This document shows positions 56,510 to 64,000 of a DNA stretch of 64,000 nt, in pieces. Source of the stretch: Pararhizobium polonicum (GTDB lineage Bacteria > Pseudomonadota > Alphaproteobacteria > Rhizobiales > Rhizobiaceae); contig NZ_LGLV01000020.1 in NCBI RefSeq assembly GCF_001687365.1, positions 62,001 to 126,000 on the forward strand. The letters run 5' to 3'. The notes beneath the pieces were generated by a model, which saw only the letters and a program-made list of their open reading frames with translations, was not told the DNA's origin and did no database searches. A program made the position numbers and the translations under genes. Within the stretch, counting starts at the first letter, position 1; every line of letters begins with the position of its first letter.

Positions 56510-57811
56510 TCAGCCGAAGACCCGGCGGAAGATCGTGTCGACATGCTTGGTGTGATAGCCGAGATCGAATTTTTCGCGGATGTCGGCTTCCGAAAGGGCC
56601 GCGCGCACTTCCGCATCGGCCAGCAGTTCCTCGAGGAAATCGGCGCCCTTTTCCCAGACCTTCATGGCATTGCGCTGCACGAGGCGGTAGCTGTCCTCAC
56701 GCGACACACCGGCCTGGGTCAGCGCCAGAAGCACACGCTGGCTCATCACCAGACCGCGGAACTTGTTCATGTTTCTCAGCATGTTTTCCGGGTAGATCAC
56801 CAGCTTCTCGACAACACCGGCGAGGCGGTTGAGAGCGAAGTCGAGAGTGATCGTCGTATCCGGGCCGATGGCACGCTCGACGCTCGAATGGCTGATATCG
56901 CGCTCATGCCAGAGAGCGACGTTTTCCAGTGCCGGCACGACCGACATGCGCACCAGACGGGCAAGCCCCGTCAGGTTTTCGGTCAGAACCGGATTGCGCT
57001 TGTGCGGCATGGCCGACGAGCCTTTCTGGCCGGGCGAGAAGAATTCTTCCGCTTCCAGAACCTCGGTACGTTGCATATGGCGGATTTCGGTGGCGACGTT
57101 TTCAATCGACGAGGCGATAACGCCAAGCGTTGCAAAGAACATCGCATGACGGTCGCGCGGGATGACCTGGGTGGAGATCGGTTCGGCAACGAGGCCCAGC
57201 TGCGCGCAGACATGTTCCTCGACGCGCGGGTCTATATTGGCAAAGGTGCCGACAGCGCCGGAAATTGCGCCGGTGGCGATTTCGGCGCGGGCAGCAACAA
57301 GACGGTCACGATTGCGGCGCATCTCGGCATAGAAGCGGGCAAAGGTCAGGCCCATGGTGGTCGGCTCGGCATGAATGCCGTGGCTGCGCCCGATGCGGAC
57401 CGTATCCTTGTGTTCGAAGGCGCGGGTCTTGAGCGCGGTCAGCACCCGGTCCATGCCGGCAAGCAGCAGGTCGGCGGCGCGCACCAGCTGGATGTTCAGT
57501 GTCGTGTCGAGCACGTCCGACGAGGTCATGCCCTGGTGGACGAAACGGCTGTCGGGGCCGATGAATTCAGCCAGATGCGTCAGGAAGGCGATGACGTCAT
57601 GCTTGGTGACAGCTTCGATCTCGTCGATGCGGGCGACGTCGAAAGTGGCGGCTCCGCCCTTTTCCCAGATCGTCTTTGCGGCTTCCTTGGGGATGACGCC
57701 GAGTTCGGCCAGCGCGTCGCAGGCATGCGCCTCGATTTCGAACCAGATGCGGAATTTGGTTTCGGGCGACCAGATGGCCACCATTTCCGGCCGGGAGTAA
57801 CGGGGGATCAT
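56510..57811 (-). CDS. purB: Adenylosuccinate lyase
   Basis: The protein has 433 residues. It cleaves SAICAR to AICAR plus fumarate and adenylosuccinate to AMP plus fumarate. The signature GSSAMPHKRNPVLTENLTGLAR with catalytic Ser is present, along with TSSDVLDTTLNIQLVRA and RIGRSHGIHAEPTTMGL (catalytic His). It is on the same strand as purC but separated by six unrelated genes and lies 168 nt upstream of the PilZ gene. Confidence 0.97.
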   Translation of the reverse strand: MIPRYSRPEMVAIWSPETKFRIWFEIEAHACDALAELGVIPKEAAKTIWEKGGAATFDVARIDEIEAVTKHDVIAFLTHLAEFIGPDSRFVHQGMTSSDVLDTTLNIQLVRAADLLLAGMDRVLTALKTRAFEHKDTVRIGRSHGIHAEPTTMGLTFARFYAEMRRNRDRLVAARAEIATGAISGAVGTFANIDPRVEEHVCAQLGLVAEPISTQVIPRDRHAMFFATLGVIASSIENVATEIRHMQRTEVLEAEEFFSPGQKGSSAMPHKRNPVLTENLTGLARLVRMSVVPALENVALWHERDISHSSVERAIGPDTTITLDFALNRLAGVVEKLVIYPENMLRNMNKFRGLVMSQRVLLALTQAGVSREDSYRLVQRNAMKVWEKGADFLEELLADAEVRAALSEADIREKFDLGYHTKHVDTIFRRVFG

Positions 57812-57872
57812 GGGCTTTAGCTTTCGTCACGGATGAAGTTGGCTGAGCCTCTAGCAAAGATAGACGGCAATC

Positions 57873-58427
57873 TCAACGTTGCTGTTCAGGCATCCGCCAG
57901 GCGAGCCACAGGCTGGTCAGGCCAAGAGCGGCAAATCCGAGCGGTAGATAGAGGCGAATGCCCATGACCACGAACTGATAGACGGCGCTGGCTGAGGTGA
58001 TCGTGAACTGATAGGCCCAGATGCGGCTGCCGAACGGCGCGTGCCAGCGGGCATAAAAGACGCGGTAATCCATGGCAAAAAGAAACGCCGTGGCGACGAT
58101 GGTGCAGACGGTCAGGCACAGAAAGAAGGCGGCGAACCGGGTTTCCCGGCGCCTTCCTATCGCACCGAAGCGTCCGAGCAGCAGGGCGCAGGGCCAGGCG
58201 GCCATGCCACCGAAGAAAAACAGGATGAGAATGCTCTGGAGATGAGAGGTTTCGGCGCTGTTGCGCAGATAGAGCGCTGCAAGCGCCGACACCGCCATCA
58301 TCGCGCCCCACAAGGGCGCGCCGAAGAGAATTTCACGTATGCTGGGCAGGGAAGCGAGCAGCCGCTGGCTAATCCGTAGCGTCAAGCTTGCCGGCTCGCT
58401 TATCCCGGCGCAGTCGGATGCGCTCAT
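57873..58427 (-). CDS. Small integral membrane protein of unknown function
   Basis: The protein has 184 residues from ATG 58427. A further in-frame start at 58490 would overlap the end of rpe and cannot be excluded. Four or five hydrophobic segments are visible (about 41-60, 65-87, 98-120, 135-160, 165-178), with a cytoplasmic C-terminal MPEQQR. Separated by 41 nt from rpe. I do not recognise the family. Confidence 0.65.
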   Translation of the reverse strand: MSASDCAGISEPASLTLRISQRLLASLPSIREILFGAPLWGAMMAVSALAALYLRNSAETSHLQSILILFFFGGMAAWPCALLLGRFGAIGRRRETRFAAFFLCLTVCTIVATAFLFAMDYRVFYARWHAPFGSRIWAYQFTITSASAVYQFVVMGIRLYLPLGFAALGLTSLWLAWRMPEQQR

Positions 58428-58467
58428 GGCGCCACTGGGGCTGGAACAGCGATCCCGTCCGGCAATC

Positions 58468-59145
58468 TCACCCGCGGCCTCCTTCGGCATTGGCGCGCAG
58501 GGTGGCGATGGTTTTGCTATAGGCATCGACATGGCCGCCGCTGAAGATCGCCGAGCCCGCGACGAAGACGTTCGCGCCGGCAGAAGCAGGAAGAGCGATC
58601 GTGTCCAATGCGATACCGCCGTCCACCTGGATGTCGATCGGCCGGTCACCGACCATTGCCTTGATACGGCGGATCTTCTCTTCCATCGCCGGAATGAACT
58701 TCTGGCCGCCGAATCCGGGATTGACGGTCATCACCAGGATCAGGTCGAGCTTGTCGAGCAGATAGTCGAGCACGCTTTCGGGCGTCGCCGGATTGATCGA
58801 AACGCCGGCCTTCTTGCCCAGCGCCTTGATCGCCTGCACCGAACGGTCGAGATGCGGTCCGGCCTCGGCGTGGACGGTGATGCTGTCGCAACCGGCCTTG
58901 GCGAAGGCTTCGAGATAGGGATCGGCCGGTGCGATCATCAGATGGCAGTCGAAATAGGCATTCGTGTACGGCCGCAGCGACTTGATGACATCGGGGCCGA
59001 AGGAAATGTTCGGAACGAAATGGCCGTCCATGATGTCGAGGTGGACCCAGTCGGCACCGGCGGCAACGACATCGCGCACTTCCTGTCCGAGTTTGGCGTA
59101 GTCGGCGGCGAGGATGGATGGGGCAATCCGGATCGGCAGGGACAT
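58468..59145 (-). CDS. rpe: Ribulose-phosphate 3-epimerase
   Basis: The protein has 225 residues from ATG 59145; the earlier ATG at 59160 adds only MEPCI. It interconverts ribulose 5-phosphate and xylulose 5-phosphate in the pentose phosphate and Calvin pathways. The TIM barrel is standard: [13 protein letters not shown] (active-site Asp partner later), [17 protein letters not shown] (metal His/Asp), [12 protein letters not shown], and [12 protein letters not shown]. The next gene downstream is the small membrane protein. Confidence 0.96.
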   Translation of the reverse strand: MSLPIRIAPSILAADYAKLGQEVRDVVAAGADWVHLDIMDGHFVPNISFGPDVIKSLRPYTNAYFDCHLMIAPADPYLEAFAKAGCDSITVHAEAGPHLDRSVQAIKALGKKAGVSINPATPESVLDYLLDKLDLILVMTVNPGFGGQKFIPAMEEKIRRIKAMVGDRPIDIQVDGGIALDTIALPASAGANVFVAGSAIFSGGHVDAYSKTIATLRANAEGGRG

Positions 59146-59235
59146 GATGCAAGGCTCCAACTTGTTTTCCGGCCAATAACACCGCTTTTCAGTGCAAACA
59201 ACATGTGGCGGTGTCGCTGTGGTGTTATCCGTCCG

Positions 59236-60243
59236 CTATCGTCGCGCTGTCCACGCCGGCAGCAGGTCGTTTTCGGCCGCTACGGCATCATGAACGCCAC
59301 GCGCGATCGCCCGCGCCATGGTCGATGCCGCCGCGGCGCCGAGATCGATGAAATCCGGCAGGGAGACGGTTTTGCCACTCGTTCCGGTCGCCAGGGCAAA
59401 GACGAGGTCGCCGTCGAGCGGCGTGTGCGACGGCCAGAGTGCGCGTGAAAACCCGTCATGGGCCGCGATTGCCAGACGTTTTGCCTCGGCTTTTGTCAGC
59501 ACCGCATCGGTGGCGATGATGGCGATGGTGGTGTTCTGGGTTTCCCGTTTCCCGTCGCGGAACTTGATGCGGAGATCGCGGGCATTGCGCGGGAAGGGGT
59601 GTGGCATGCCGAGCCCGCCGAATTCCCCGGCCTCTTCGAAAGGGGCCGACCAGAAATGCCCGGTGTCGCCGATCGTTGCCGATCCCAGCGCGTTGACAGC
59701 GACCAGCGCGCCGATGGTGATGCCGTTATCGAGCACCGTCGAGGCCGTGCCGAGGCCGCCCTTGAACGTGGCTGTCAAGGCACCCGTGCCGGCACCGGCA
59801 GTGCCGGTGGCAAATTCGAGTGCTGCGGCCTGAACCGCCTGATAACCGAGTTCGCGATAGGGCGGATAGAGGCCCCAATTCTTGTCGCCACCGTTGATCA
59901 GGTCGAACAGGATCGCGGCCGGCACGATCGGGATATGCAGGTTGCCGACTGGAAAGCCGCGTCCCATCTGGCGCAGGGCCGCCTGTACGCCGGAAGCCGC
60001 ATCGAGACCAAAGGCCGAACCGCCGGACAGAACCAACGCATCGACCGTCTGCACCGTGTTGTGCGGCTCAAGCAGGTCCGTCTCCCTCGTTCCGGGCGCT
60101 CCCCCCAGCACCTGGACGGCAGCGACCGCCGGCTGATCGCAGACGACGACGGAAACCCCGGATTTTAGGCGGTGATCCTCGGCATTGCCGACCTTGAGGC
60201 CCGCGACATCGGTGATCGAATTGCAAGGCCCGGCGCGCATCAT
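59236..60243 (-). CDS. P1 family (DmpA/S58) peptidase
   Basis: The protein has 335 residues from ATG 60243, which overlaps the preceding stop (ATGA). It has the N-terminal-nucleophile fold of the DmpA family, which self-cleaves; the motif KGGLGTAS precedes the expected cleavage site, followed by GALVAVNALGSAT. Relatives hydrolyse short D- or beta-amino-acid peptides or amides. There is no signal peptide, so it is cytoplasmic. Its coupling to a branched-chain amino acid-type binding protein suggests use of an imported peptide or amide, an inference only. Confidence 0.86.
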   Translation of the reverse strand: MMRAGPCNSITDVAGLKVGNAEDHRLKSGVSVVVCDQPAVAAVQVLGGAPGTRETDLLEPHNTVQTVDALVLSGGSAFGLDAASGVQAALRQMGRGFPVGNLHIPIVPAAILFDLINGGDKNWGLYPPYRELGYQAVQAAALEFATGTAGAGTGALTATFKGGLGTASTVLDNGITIGALVAVNALGSATIGDTGHFWSAPFEEAGEFGGLGMPHPFPRNARDLRIKFRDGKRETQNTTIAIIATDAVLTKAEAKRLAIAAHDGFSRALWPSHTPLDGDLVFALATGTSGKTVSLPDFIDLGAAAASTMARAIARGVHDAVAAENDLLPAWTARR

Positions 60244-61328
60244 TCCGTTCCCGAAACAGTTGGTGCCGGAATGAAGCGGCTGCCTTGCCATTGCAGCAGG
60301 CGATAGGGATTGTCGGCCAGTTCATGACCGGCGTTGAAACGGATGGAGCCGATAACCGTCGGATAGGGCCCTTTCATCAGCGCATCGGTGACCGGGCCAT
60401 TGTCTTTGCCCGCCTGATCCTTCGCCTGCTCCAGAAGCGTCACGGCGGCAAAAGCGGGCAGCACGTAGCCCTCCGGCAGCAGCTTTGCCGCCGTCATGGC
60501 CTCGACGGTTCCTTTTGCCTCGGGCAGGGTGGCATAATCGGGCAACGCCACGGCGAGAACGCCGTTCGCCAGGGGAACCGGCTGGTTTGCCGCCTCCAGA
60601 GCCTCGCCGCCCATCAGCGTCAGCGGCACCTTTTCCGAAGCGGCATCACGCGCGATGATGGCACTATCCGCCCGGTCGCCGCCGGTGAACACATGCGTTG
60701 CCCCGCTCTTGGCAAGCCGGCGGACGAGGCTGACCTGCTGTTCCTGCGCCGGACGGTAGGTGTCGGAGAAGGTCGGGGTCAGGCCGATTTCAGCCAGCGC
60801 GCCACGCACGCTTTCCACCAGCTCGCGGCCGTGAATCGTGCCGTCCTCGATCAACCCCAGCGGTTCGTTCTTCCAGCGCGAAAGAATGATTTCGGTCACC
60901 TTGGCGGCCTCCGCCTTGGCGCTAGGCCCCAGCCGGAAGAGCGGCCATTTTTTCTTCAGCGCGTCTTCCATCAGAATGTCGGAGCGCGCACTCAGCGTCA
61001 GCGCAGGGATTCCGGCTTCGGCGAGCGCCGGCAGCACCGCCTCCAGGCTTTCCGTGCACAGGAAGCCGATCGCCGCTTCCGCGCCGCTGGCCAGCAGCGC
61101 TTTCGTCAGGGCTTCCGCATCCTTCGGTTCGCAGGTTTCCGGGATTGCGATGATTTCCGAGCCGCGATCCTCGGCTTGAAAATGCGCACCGGCGAGCATC
61201 TGCTGTCCGAGAAGCGCAAACGGTCCCTCCGCCGGCGCGACGACCGCGATCTTCATGCCGGCAGCCCAGGCGGGGGCGGCTGACACCGATCCGGCGATAA
61301 GGAGGCTGACGACGATCGAATGGTACAT
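60240..61328 (-). CDS. Periplasmic binding protein of ABC transporter, branched-chain amino acid (LivJ) type
   Basis: The protein has 362 residues from ATG 61328. Signal peptide residues 1-22 (SIVVSLLIAGSVSAAPAWA). The mature part begins MKIAVVAPAEGPFALLGQQMLAGAHFQAED, as in Peripla_BP_6 receptors. There is no permease or ATPase gene nearby, so it is an orphan receptor or uses components encoded elsewhere. It overlaps the P1 peptidase gene by 4 nt and is divergent from the flavin reductase. Confidence 0.86.
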   Translation of the reverse strand: MYHSIVVSLLIAGSVSAAPAWAAGMKIAVVAPAEGPFALLGQQMLAGAHFQAEDRGSEIIAIPETCEPKDAEALTKALLASGAEAAIGFLCTESLEAVLPALAEAGIPALTLSARSDILMEDALKKKWPLFRLGPSAKAEAAKVTEIILSRWKNEPLGLIEDGTIHGRELVESVRGALAEIGLTPTFSDTYRPAQEQQVSLVRRLAKSGATHVFTGGDRADSAIIARDAASEKVPLTLMGGEALEAANQPVPLANGVLAVALPDYATLPEAKGTVEAMTAAKLLPEGYVLPAFAAVTLLEQAKDQAGKDNGPVTDALMKGPYPTVIGSIRFNAGHELADNPYRLLQWQGSRFIPAPTVSGTE

Positions 61329-61487
61329 GCGCTTTTCCAGATGAGGATGGGCATGTTTTAAAGATGTGGCCGCAAGGGTCAAAGGAAAAGATCGGAACCT
61401 TCGCCGGGTGGACGGCAATTGCCGTAATCGGGGAAGAAAAACCATGCGATGGGTTTCATATTTTGTCGCAATGTCTATGTGTTAGAG

Positions 61488-62006
61488 GTGAACACCGATC
61501 TGGAGACTGCCGTGTTGGACAAGACCCAACTGGACCCGCTGACCTACCGTGATGCCATGAGCCGGCTGGCCGGTCATGTGCATATCGTGACAGCCGCGCA
61601 TGAGGGCGTGCAGCGTGGTGTGACGATTACGGCTGCCTGCTCGGTTTCAGACGATCCGGCGACGCTGCTCGTCTGCATCAACGGCGCTAATCCGCGCAAC
61701 GGGATTTTCACCGCAAGCGGCAGCTTTGCGCTCAATCTGCTCGGCGCCGACCAGATGGATCTCGCCCATGTCTTCTCGGGCAGGAACAATGTCGATCCGT
61801 CCGCGCGCTTTTCACATGGTACCTGGGAGGAATTGAAGACCGGCGCGCCGATTCTGCGTGAGGCTGTGGCTGCCTTCGATTGCCGGCTGATCGATATCAA
61901 GACGGTGGCGACCCATATCGTGCTTTTCGGCGAGGTCGTTGCCGTCACGCTCGGCGCGCAGAAACCGGCGCTCGTCTATCTGGACCGGGATTACCGCACG
62001 TTGTAA
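61488..62006 (+). CDS. Flavin reductase family protein (FMN-binding)
   Basis: The protein has 172 residues if translated from GTG 61488 (MNTDLETAV). An ATG at 61449 and a GTG at 61512 (with GGAG upstream) are alternatives, so the start is uncertain. The body is the split-barrel FMN domain (MSRLAGHVHIVTAAHEGVQRGVTITAACSVSDDPATLLVCINGANP, SFALNLLG). Members reduce FMN for two-component monooxygenases or act as reductases themselves. It precedes the MoxR ATPase gene by 26 nt and could be co-transcribed. Confidence 0.87.
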   Translation: MNTDLETAVLDKTQLDPLTYRDAMSRLAGHVHIVTAAHEGVQRGVTITAACSVSDDPATLLVCINGANPRNGIFTASGSFALNLLGADQMDLAHVFSGRNNVDPSARFSHGTWEELKTGAPILREAVAAFDCRLIDIKTVATHIVLFGEVVAVTLGAQKPALVYLDRDYRTL

Positions 62007-62032
62007 ATTTCCTCCAAGGGAACTGAGGAAAC

Positions 62033-62962
62033 ATGAAGACGTACACGAACGGCGCATTGCCGGCCTCCATCGCGGAAACGATGGAGATGCTGGAATCGGG
62101 CGATTATCTTGCCGGAACGGCGCTTTCGACAGTGCTTTTCCTGTCGCTGACCATGAAACGTCCGTTGTTTCTCGAAGGCGAGGCCGGTGTCGGCAAGACC
62201 GAGATCGCCAAGGTGCTGGCCAAGGCGCTCGACCGGCCACTGATCCGGCTGCAGTGCTACGAGGGACTCGATATCTCGTCTGCCGTCTATGAATGGAACT
62301 ATCCGGCGCAGATGCTGGAAATCCGGCTTTCGGAGGCTTCCGGTACGGCCGATCGCGGCAAGATCGAAAGCAATATTTTTTCGGAAAAATACCTGATCCG
62401 CCGCCCTGTGCTGCAGGCGATTTCGGCGGAGGCCGGCAAGGCGCCGGTGTTCCTGATCGACGAGCTGGACCGCACGGATGAGGCTTTCGAAGCTTTTCTG
62501 CTCGAAGTCCTGTCGGATTTTCAGGTGACGATCCCCGAGCTCGGGACGATCCGGGCGCAGGAACCGCCGATCGTCATCATCACCACCAACCGGACCCGCG
62601 AGGTGCATGATGCGCTCAAGCGCCGCTGTCTCTATCATTGGGTCGACTATCCGAAAGCGGCGCAGGAGCTGGACATCATCCGCCGCAAGGTGCCGGGCTG
62701 CAACGAACGGCTGTCGCGCGAAGTCGTCGGCTATGTCCAGCGGTTGAGAACGATCGATCTGTTCAAGAACCCTGGCGTGGCCGAAACCATCGACTGGGCA
62801 ACGGCCCTGACCGAACTTGACCGGCTGACACTTGATCCCGAAACCATCGCCGATACGCTCGGCGCGCTGCTCAAGTACCAGGATGACATCGCGCGGGTCG
62901 AAGGCGGTGAAGGCCGCAAGATCCTCGACGAGGTCAAGGCCGAACTCCTGGCGGCGGGCTGA
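62033..62962 (+). CDS. MoxR-family AAA ATPase
   Basis: The protein has 309 residues. GTGEAGVGKTE-like Walker A appears as FLEGEAGVGKTEIAKVL (about 48-64), Walker B as PVFLIDELDRTDEAFEA, and sensor ITTNRTREVHDALKRR. MoxR ATPases act as chaperones that insert cofactors or mature enzymes and work with a VWA-domain partner, here encoded 2 nt downstream. The CoxD/CoxE pair of carbon-monoxide dehydrogenase maturation is the nearest known case, but no coxMSL genes are in view. Confidence 0.93.
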   Translation: MKTYTNGALPASIAETMEMLESGDYLAGTALSTVLFLSLTMKRPLFLEGEAGVGKTEIAKVLAKALDRPLIRLQCYEGLDISSAVYEWNYPAQMLEIRLSEASGTADRGKIESNIFSEKYLIRRPVLQAISAEAGKAPVFLIDELDRTDEAFEAFLLEVLSDFQVTIPELGTIRAQEPPIVIITTNRTREVHDALKRRCLYHWVDYPKAAQELDIIRRKVPGCNERLSREVVGYVQRLRTIDLFKNPGVAETIDWATALTELDRLTLDPETIADTLGALLKYQDDIARVEGGEGRKILDEVKAELLAAG

Positions 62963-62964
62963 TC

Positions 62965-64000
62965 ATGGCGACACTTGCTCGGGCAAGCGACGGAGCCGCT
63001 GTTCCACCGATGCAGGAGGGCGATGGGCATTTTGCCGATAACATCGTCTTTTTCGCCTGGGCTTTGCGCAAGGCGGGATTGAAGATCGGGCCCGGTGCGG
63101 TCACTGATGCAATCGAAGCCGTGACGTTGATCGGTATCGGCTCCCGCGACGAGTTTTATGCCGCGCTGCAGTCGGTTCTCGTCAAGCGATATGAGGATCA
63201 GGCTCTGTTCGATGAGGCCTTCCGTCTGTTCTGGCGGTCGCACGATCTGATCGGCAGGATGATTGCGGCGATGCCGCCGATGGCACCCGATTCGCGTGAA
63301 ACAGACCGCCGCCGCGCAGGCGAGAGGTGGATCAGCGATGCACTTTTTGCCGATCGCGAGGCGCAGCGGCCGGTTCGCGACGAACCGGATATCGAGATCG
63401 ATGCGCGGTTGACCGCATCGGGCCGCGACCTTTTCCGGCGGACGGATTTTGCCCGGATGTTGGCAGCCGAGCTTTCGGAAGCGAAGAAGGCTCTGGCAGC
63501 GCTGGTATTGCCGATGGATGAGGTGAGGACGCGGCGCTACCGCGCCTCTCATCGCTCGCGGCGGATCGACCCGCGCGCCACCATGCGCGATGCGATGAAA
63601 ACCGGCGGCGACCTCATCCTGCCGCGCTTTCGCGAGCCGAAGACCATCCATCCGCCACTCGTGGTGCTGGCCGATATTTCCGGCTCGATGAGCCAGTACA
63701 CTCGCATCTTCCTGCATTTCCTGCATGTTTTGACCGCCAAACGCCGCCGCGTTCACACATTCCTGTTCGGGACACGGCTGAGCAACGTTACCCGGCAGAT
63801 GAACAGGCGCGATCCGGACGCGGCGATGGACGACTGTATCAGCGCTGTCAGCGACTGGTCCGGCGGTACGCGGATCGGCGAAACCCTGCATGTATTCAAC
63901 CGCCTCTGGTCGCGCCGGGTGCTGGGGCAGGGTGCCATCGTGCTGCTGATCACCGACGGTCTGGAACGTGACGATGTCGGCGATCTCAAAATGGAGATGG
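62965..64000 (+). CDS. VWA-domain CoxE-like protein, C-terminus cut by window edge
   Basis: 345 codons are visible from ATG 62965, two bases after the MoxR stop. Residues about 1-215 form the variable helical part of CoxE-like proteins (NIVFFAWALRKAGLKIGPGAV, KRYEDQALFDEAFRLFW). The VWA domain starts near 225 with the metal-binding motif VVLADISGSMSQYTR (MIDAS DxSxS), and continues with FLFGTRLSNVTRQ, SDWSGGTRIGETLHVF and VLLITDGLERDD. It is probably the partner of the upstream ATPase in enzyme maturation. The full C-terminus and any downstream cox-like genes lie outside the window. Confidence 0.9.
   Translation, partial: MATLARASDGAAVPPMQEGDGHFADNIVFFAWALRKAGLKIGPGAVTDAIEAVTLIGIGSRDEFYAALQSVLVKRYEDQALFDEAFRLFWRSHDLIGRMIAAMPPMAPDSRETDRRRAGERWISDALFADREAQRPVRDEPDIEIDARLTASGRDLFRRTDFARMLAAELSEAKKALAALVLPMDEVRTRRYRASHRSRRIDPRATMRDAMKTGGDLILPRFREPKTIHPPLVVLADISGSMSQYTRIFLHFLHVLTAKRRRVHTFLFGTRLSNVTRQMNRRDPDAAMDDCISAVSDWSGGTRIGETLHVFNRLWSRRVLGQGAIVLLITDGLERDDVGDLKMEM

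Overview
This window is an ordinary stretch of chromosome from an alphaproteobacterium of the family Rhizobiaceae (Rhizobium/Agrobacterium/Sinorhizobium group). The evidence is the high-GC codon usage, a CckA hybrid kinase, a DksA that has lost its zinc cysteines, a GPR/RgsE-type polar-growth protein, a DUF1476 F-ATPase inhibitor, the PurS/PurL/PurQ type of FGAM synthase, and a synthase/phosphatase pair that I recognise as the mannosylfructose enzymes described in Agrobacterium. The genus cannot be fixed from the sequence alone. I see no rRNA, tRNA, insertion sequence, integrase, phage gene or CRISPR array.

Layout. 1-3.5 kb: truncated growth-pole protein (minus), a divergent orphan HPt protein, and a [2Fe-2S] ferredoxin. 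3.5-4.6 kb: a possible small RNA on the minus strand and a secreted DUF922 protease. 4.8-6.5 kb: folate operon folP-folB-folK. 6.6-9.1 kb: a secreted protein, then a membrane cytochrome b with a Tat-exported molybdopterin oxidoreductase. 9.1-12.3 kb: YcjF, YcjX and SixA homologues (minus). 12.7-18.5 kb: dksA, a FliO-like membrane protein, cckA and a D-Ala-D-Ala ligase. 18.5-20.4 kb: pseudouridine catabolism (psuK-psuG). 20.7-25.7 kb: recA, alaS and an AraC/GyrI-like regulator. 25.7-29.7 kb: mannosylfructose phosphatase and synthase, icd, and a ribbon-helix-helix protein. 29.8-35.1 kb: DJ-1/PfpI protein, secreted protein, trmJ, murI, VOC protein, HerA-like ATPase. 35.3-38.9 kb: rpsD, glsA, ttcA and an inositol-monophosphatase-family enzyme. 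38.9-41.5 kb: tandem Bcr/CflA-type MFS pumps. 41.9-49.9 kb: grxD, bolA and the purine genes purL, purQ, purS and purC, interrupted by a MocR regulator, a DUF1127 protein, an ArsC-like protein, a lipoprotein and a small coiled-coil protein. 50.1-56.3 kb: DUF1476, an AT-rich methyltransferase locus, a PAS-GGDEF-EAL protein, a hydrolase, a DUF2189 protein and a PilZ protein. 56.5-64 kb: purB, a membrane protein, rpe, a P1 peptidase coupled to a periplasmic binding protein, a flavin reductase, a MoxR ATPase and a truncated VWA protein.

Functional themes. FGAM synthase (PurS, PurQ, PurL), PurC and PurB are within 15 kb of each other, and an 85-residue coiled-coil gene is translationally coupled to purQ. 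Cell-cycle and polarity genes (GPR-like protein, HPt, CckA) and cell-wall precursor genes (ddl, murI) are scattered among housekeeping genes. A c-di-GMP turnover protein and a PilZ receptor lie within 5 kb.

I did not find a clearly new multi-gene system. The observations most worth following are the putative minus-strand sRNA at 3.55-3.69 kb, the predicted leaderless mocR mRNA with two matching palindromes, the coiled-coil ORF in the pur cluster, the cytochrome b/molybdoprotein pair, and the HerA-like ATPase without a NurA partner.
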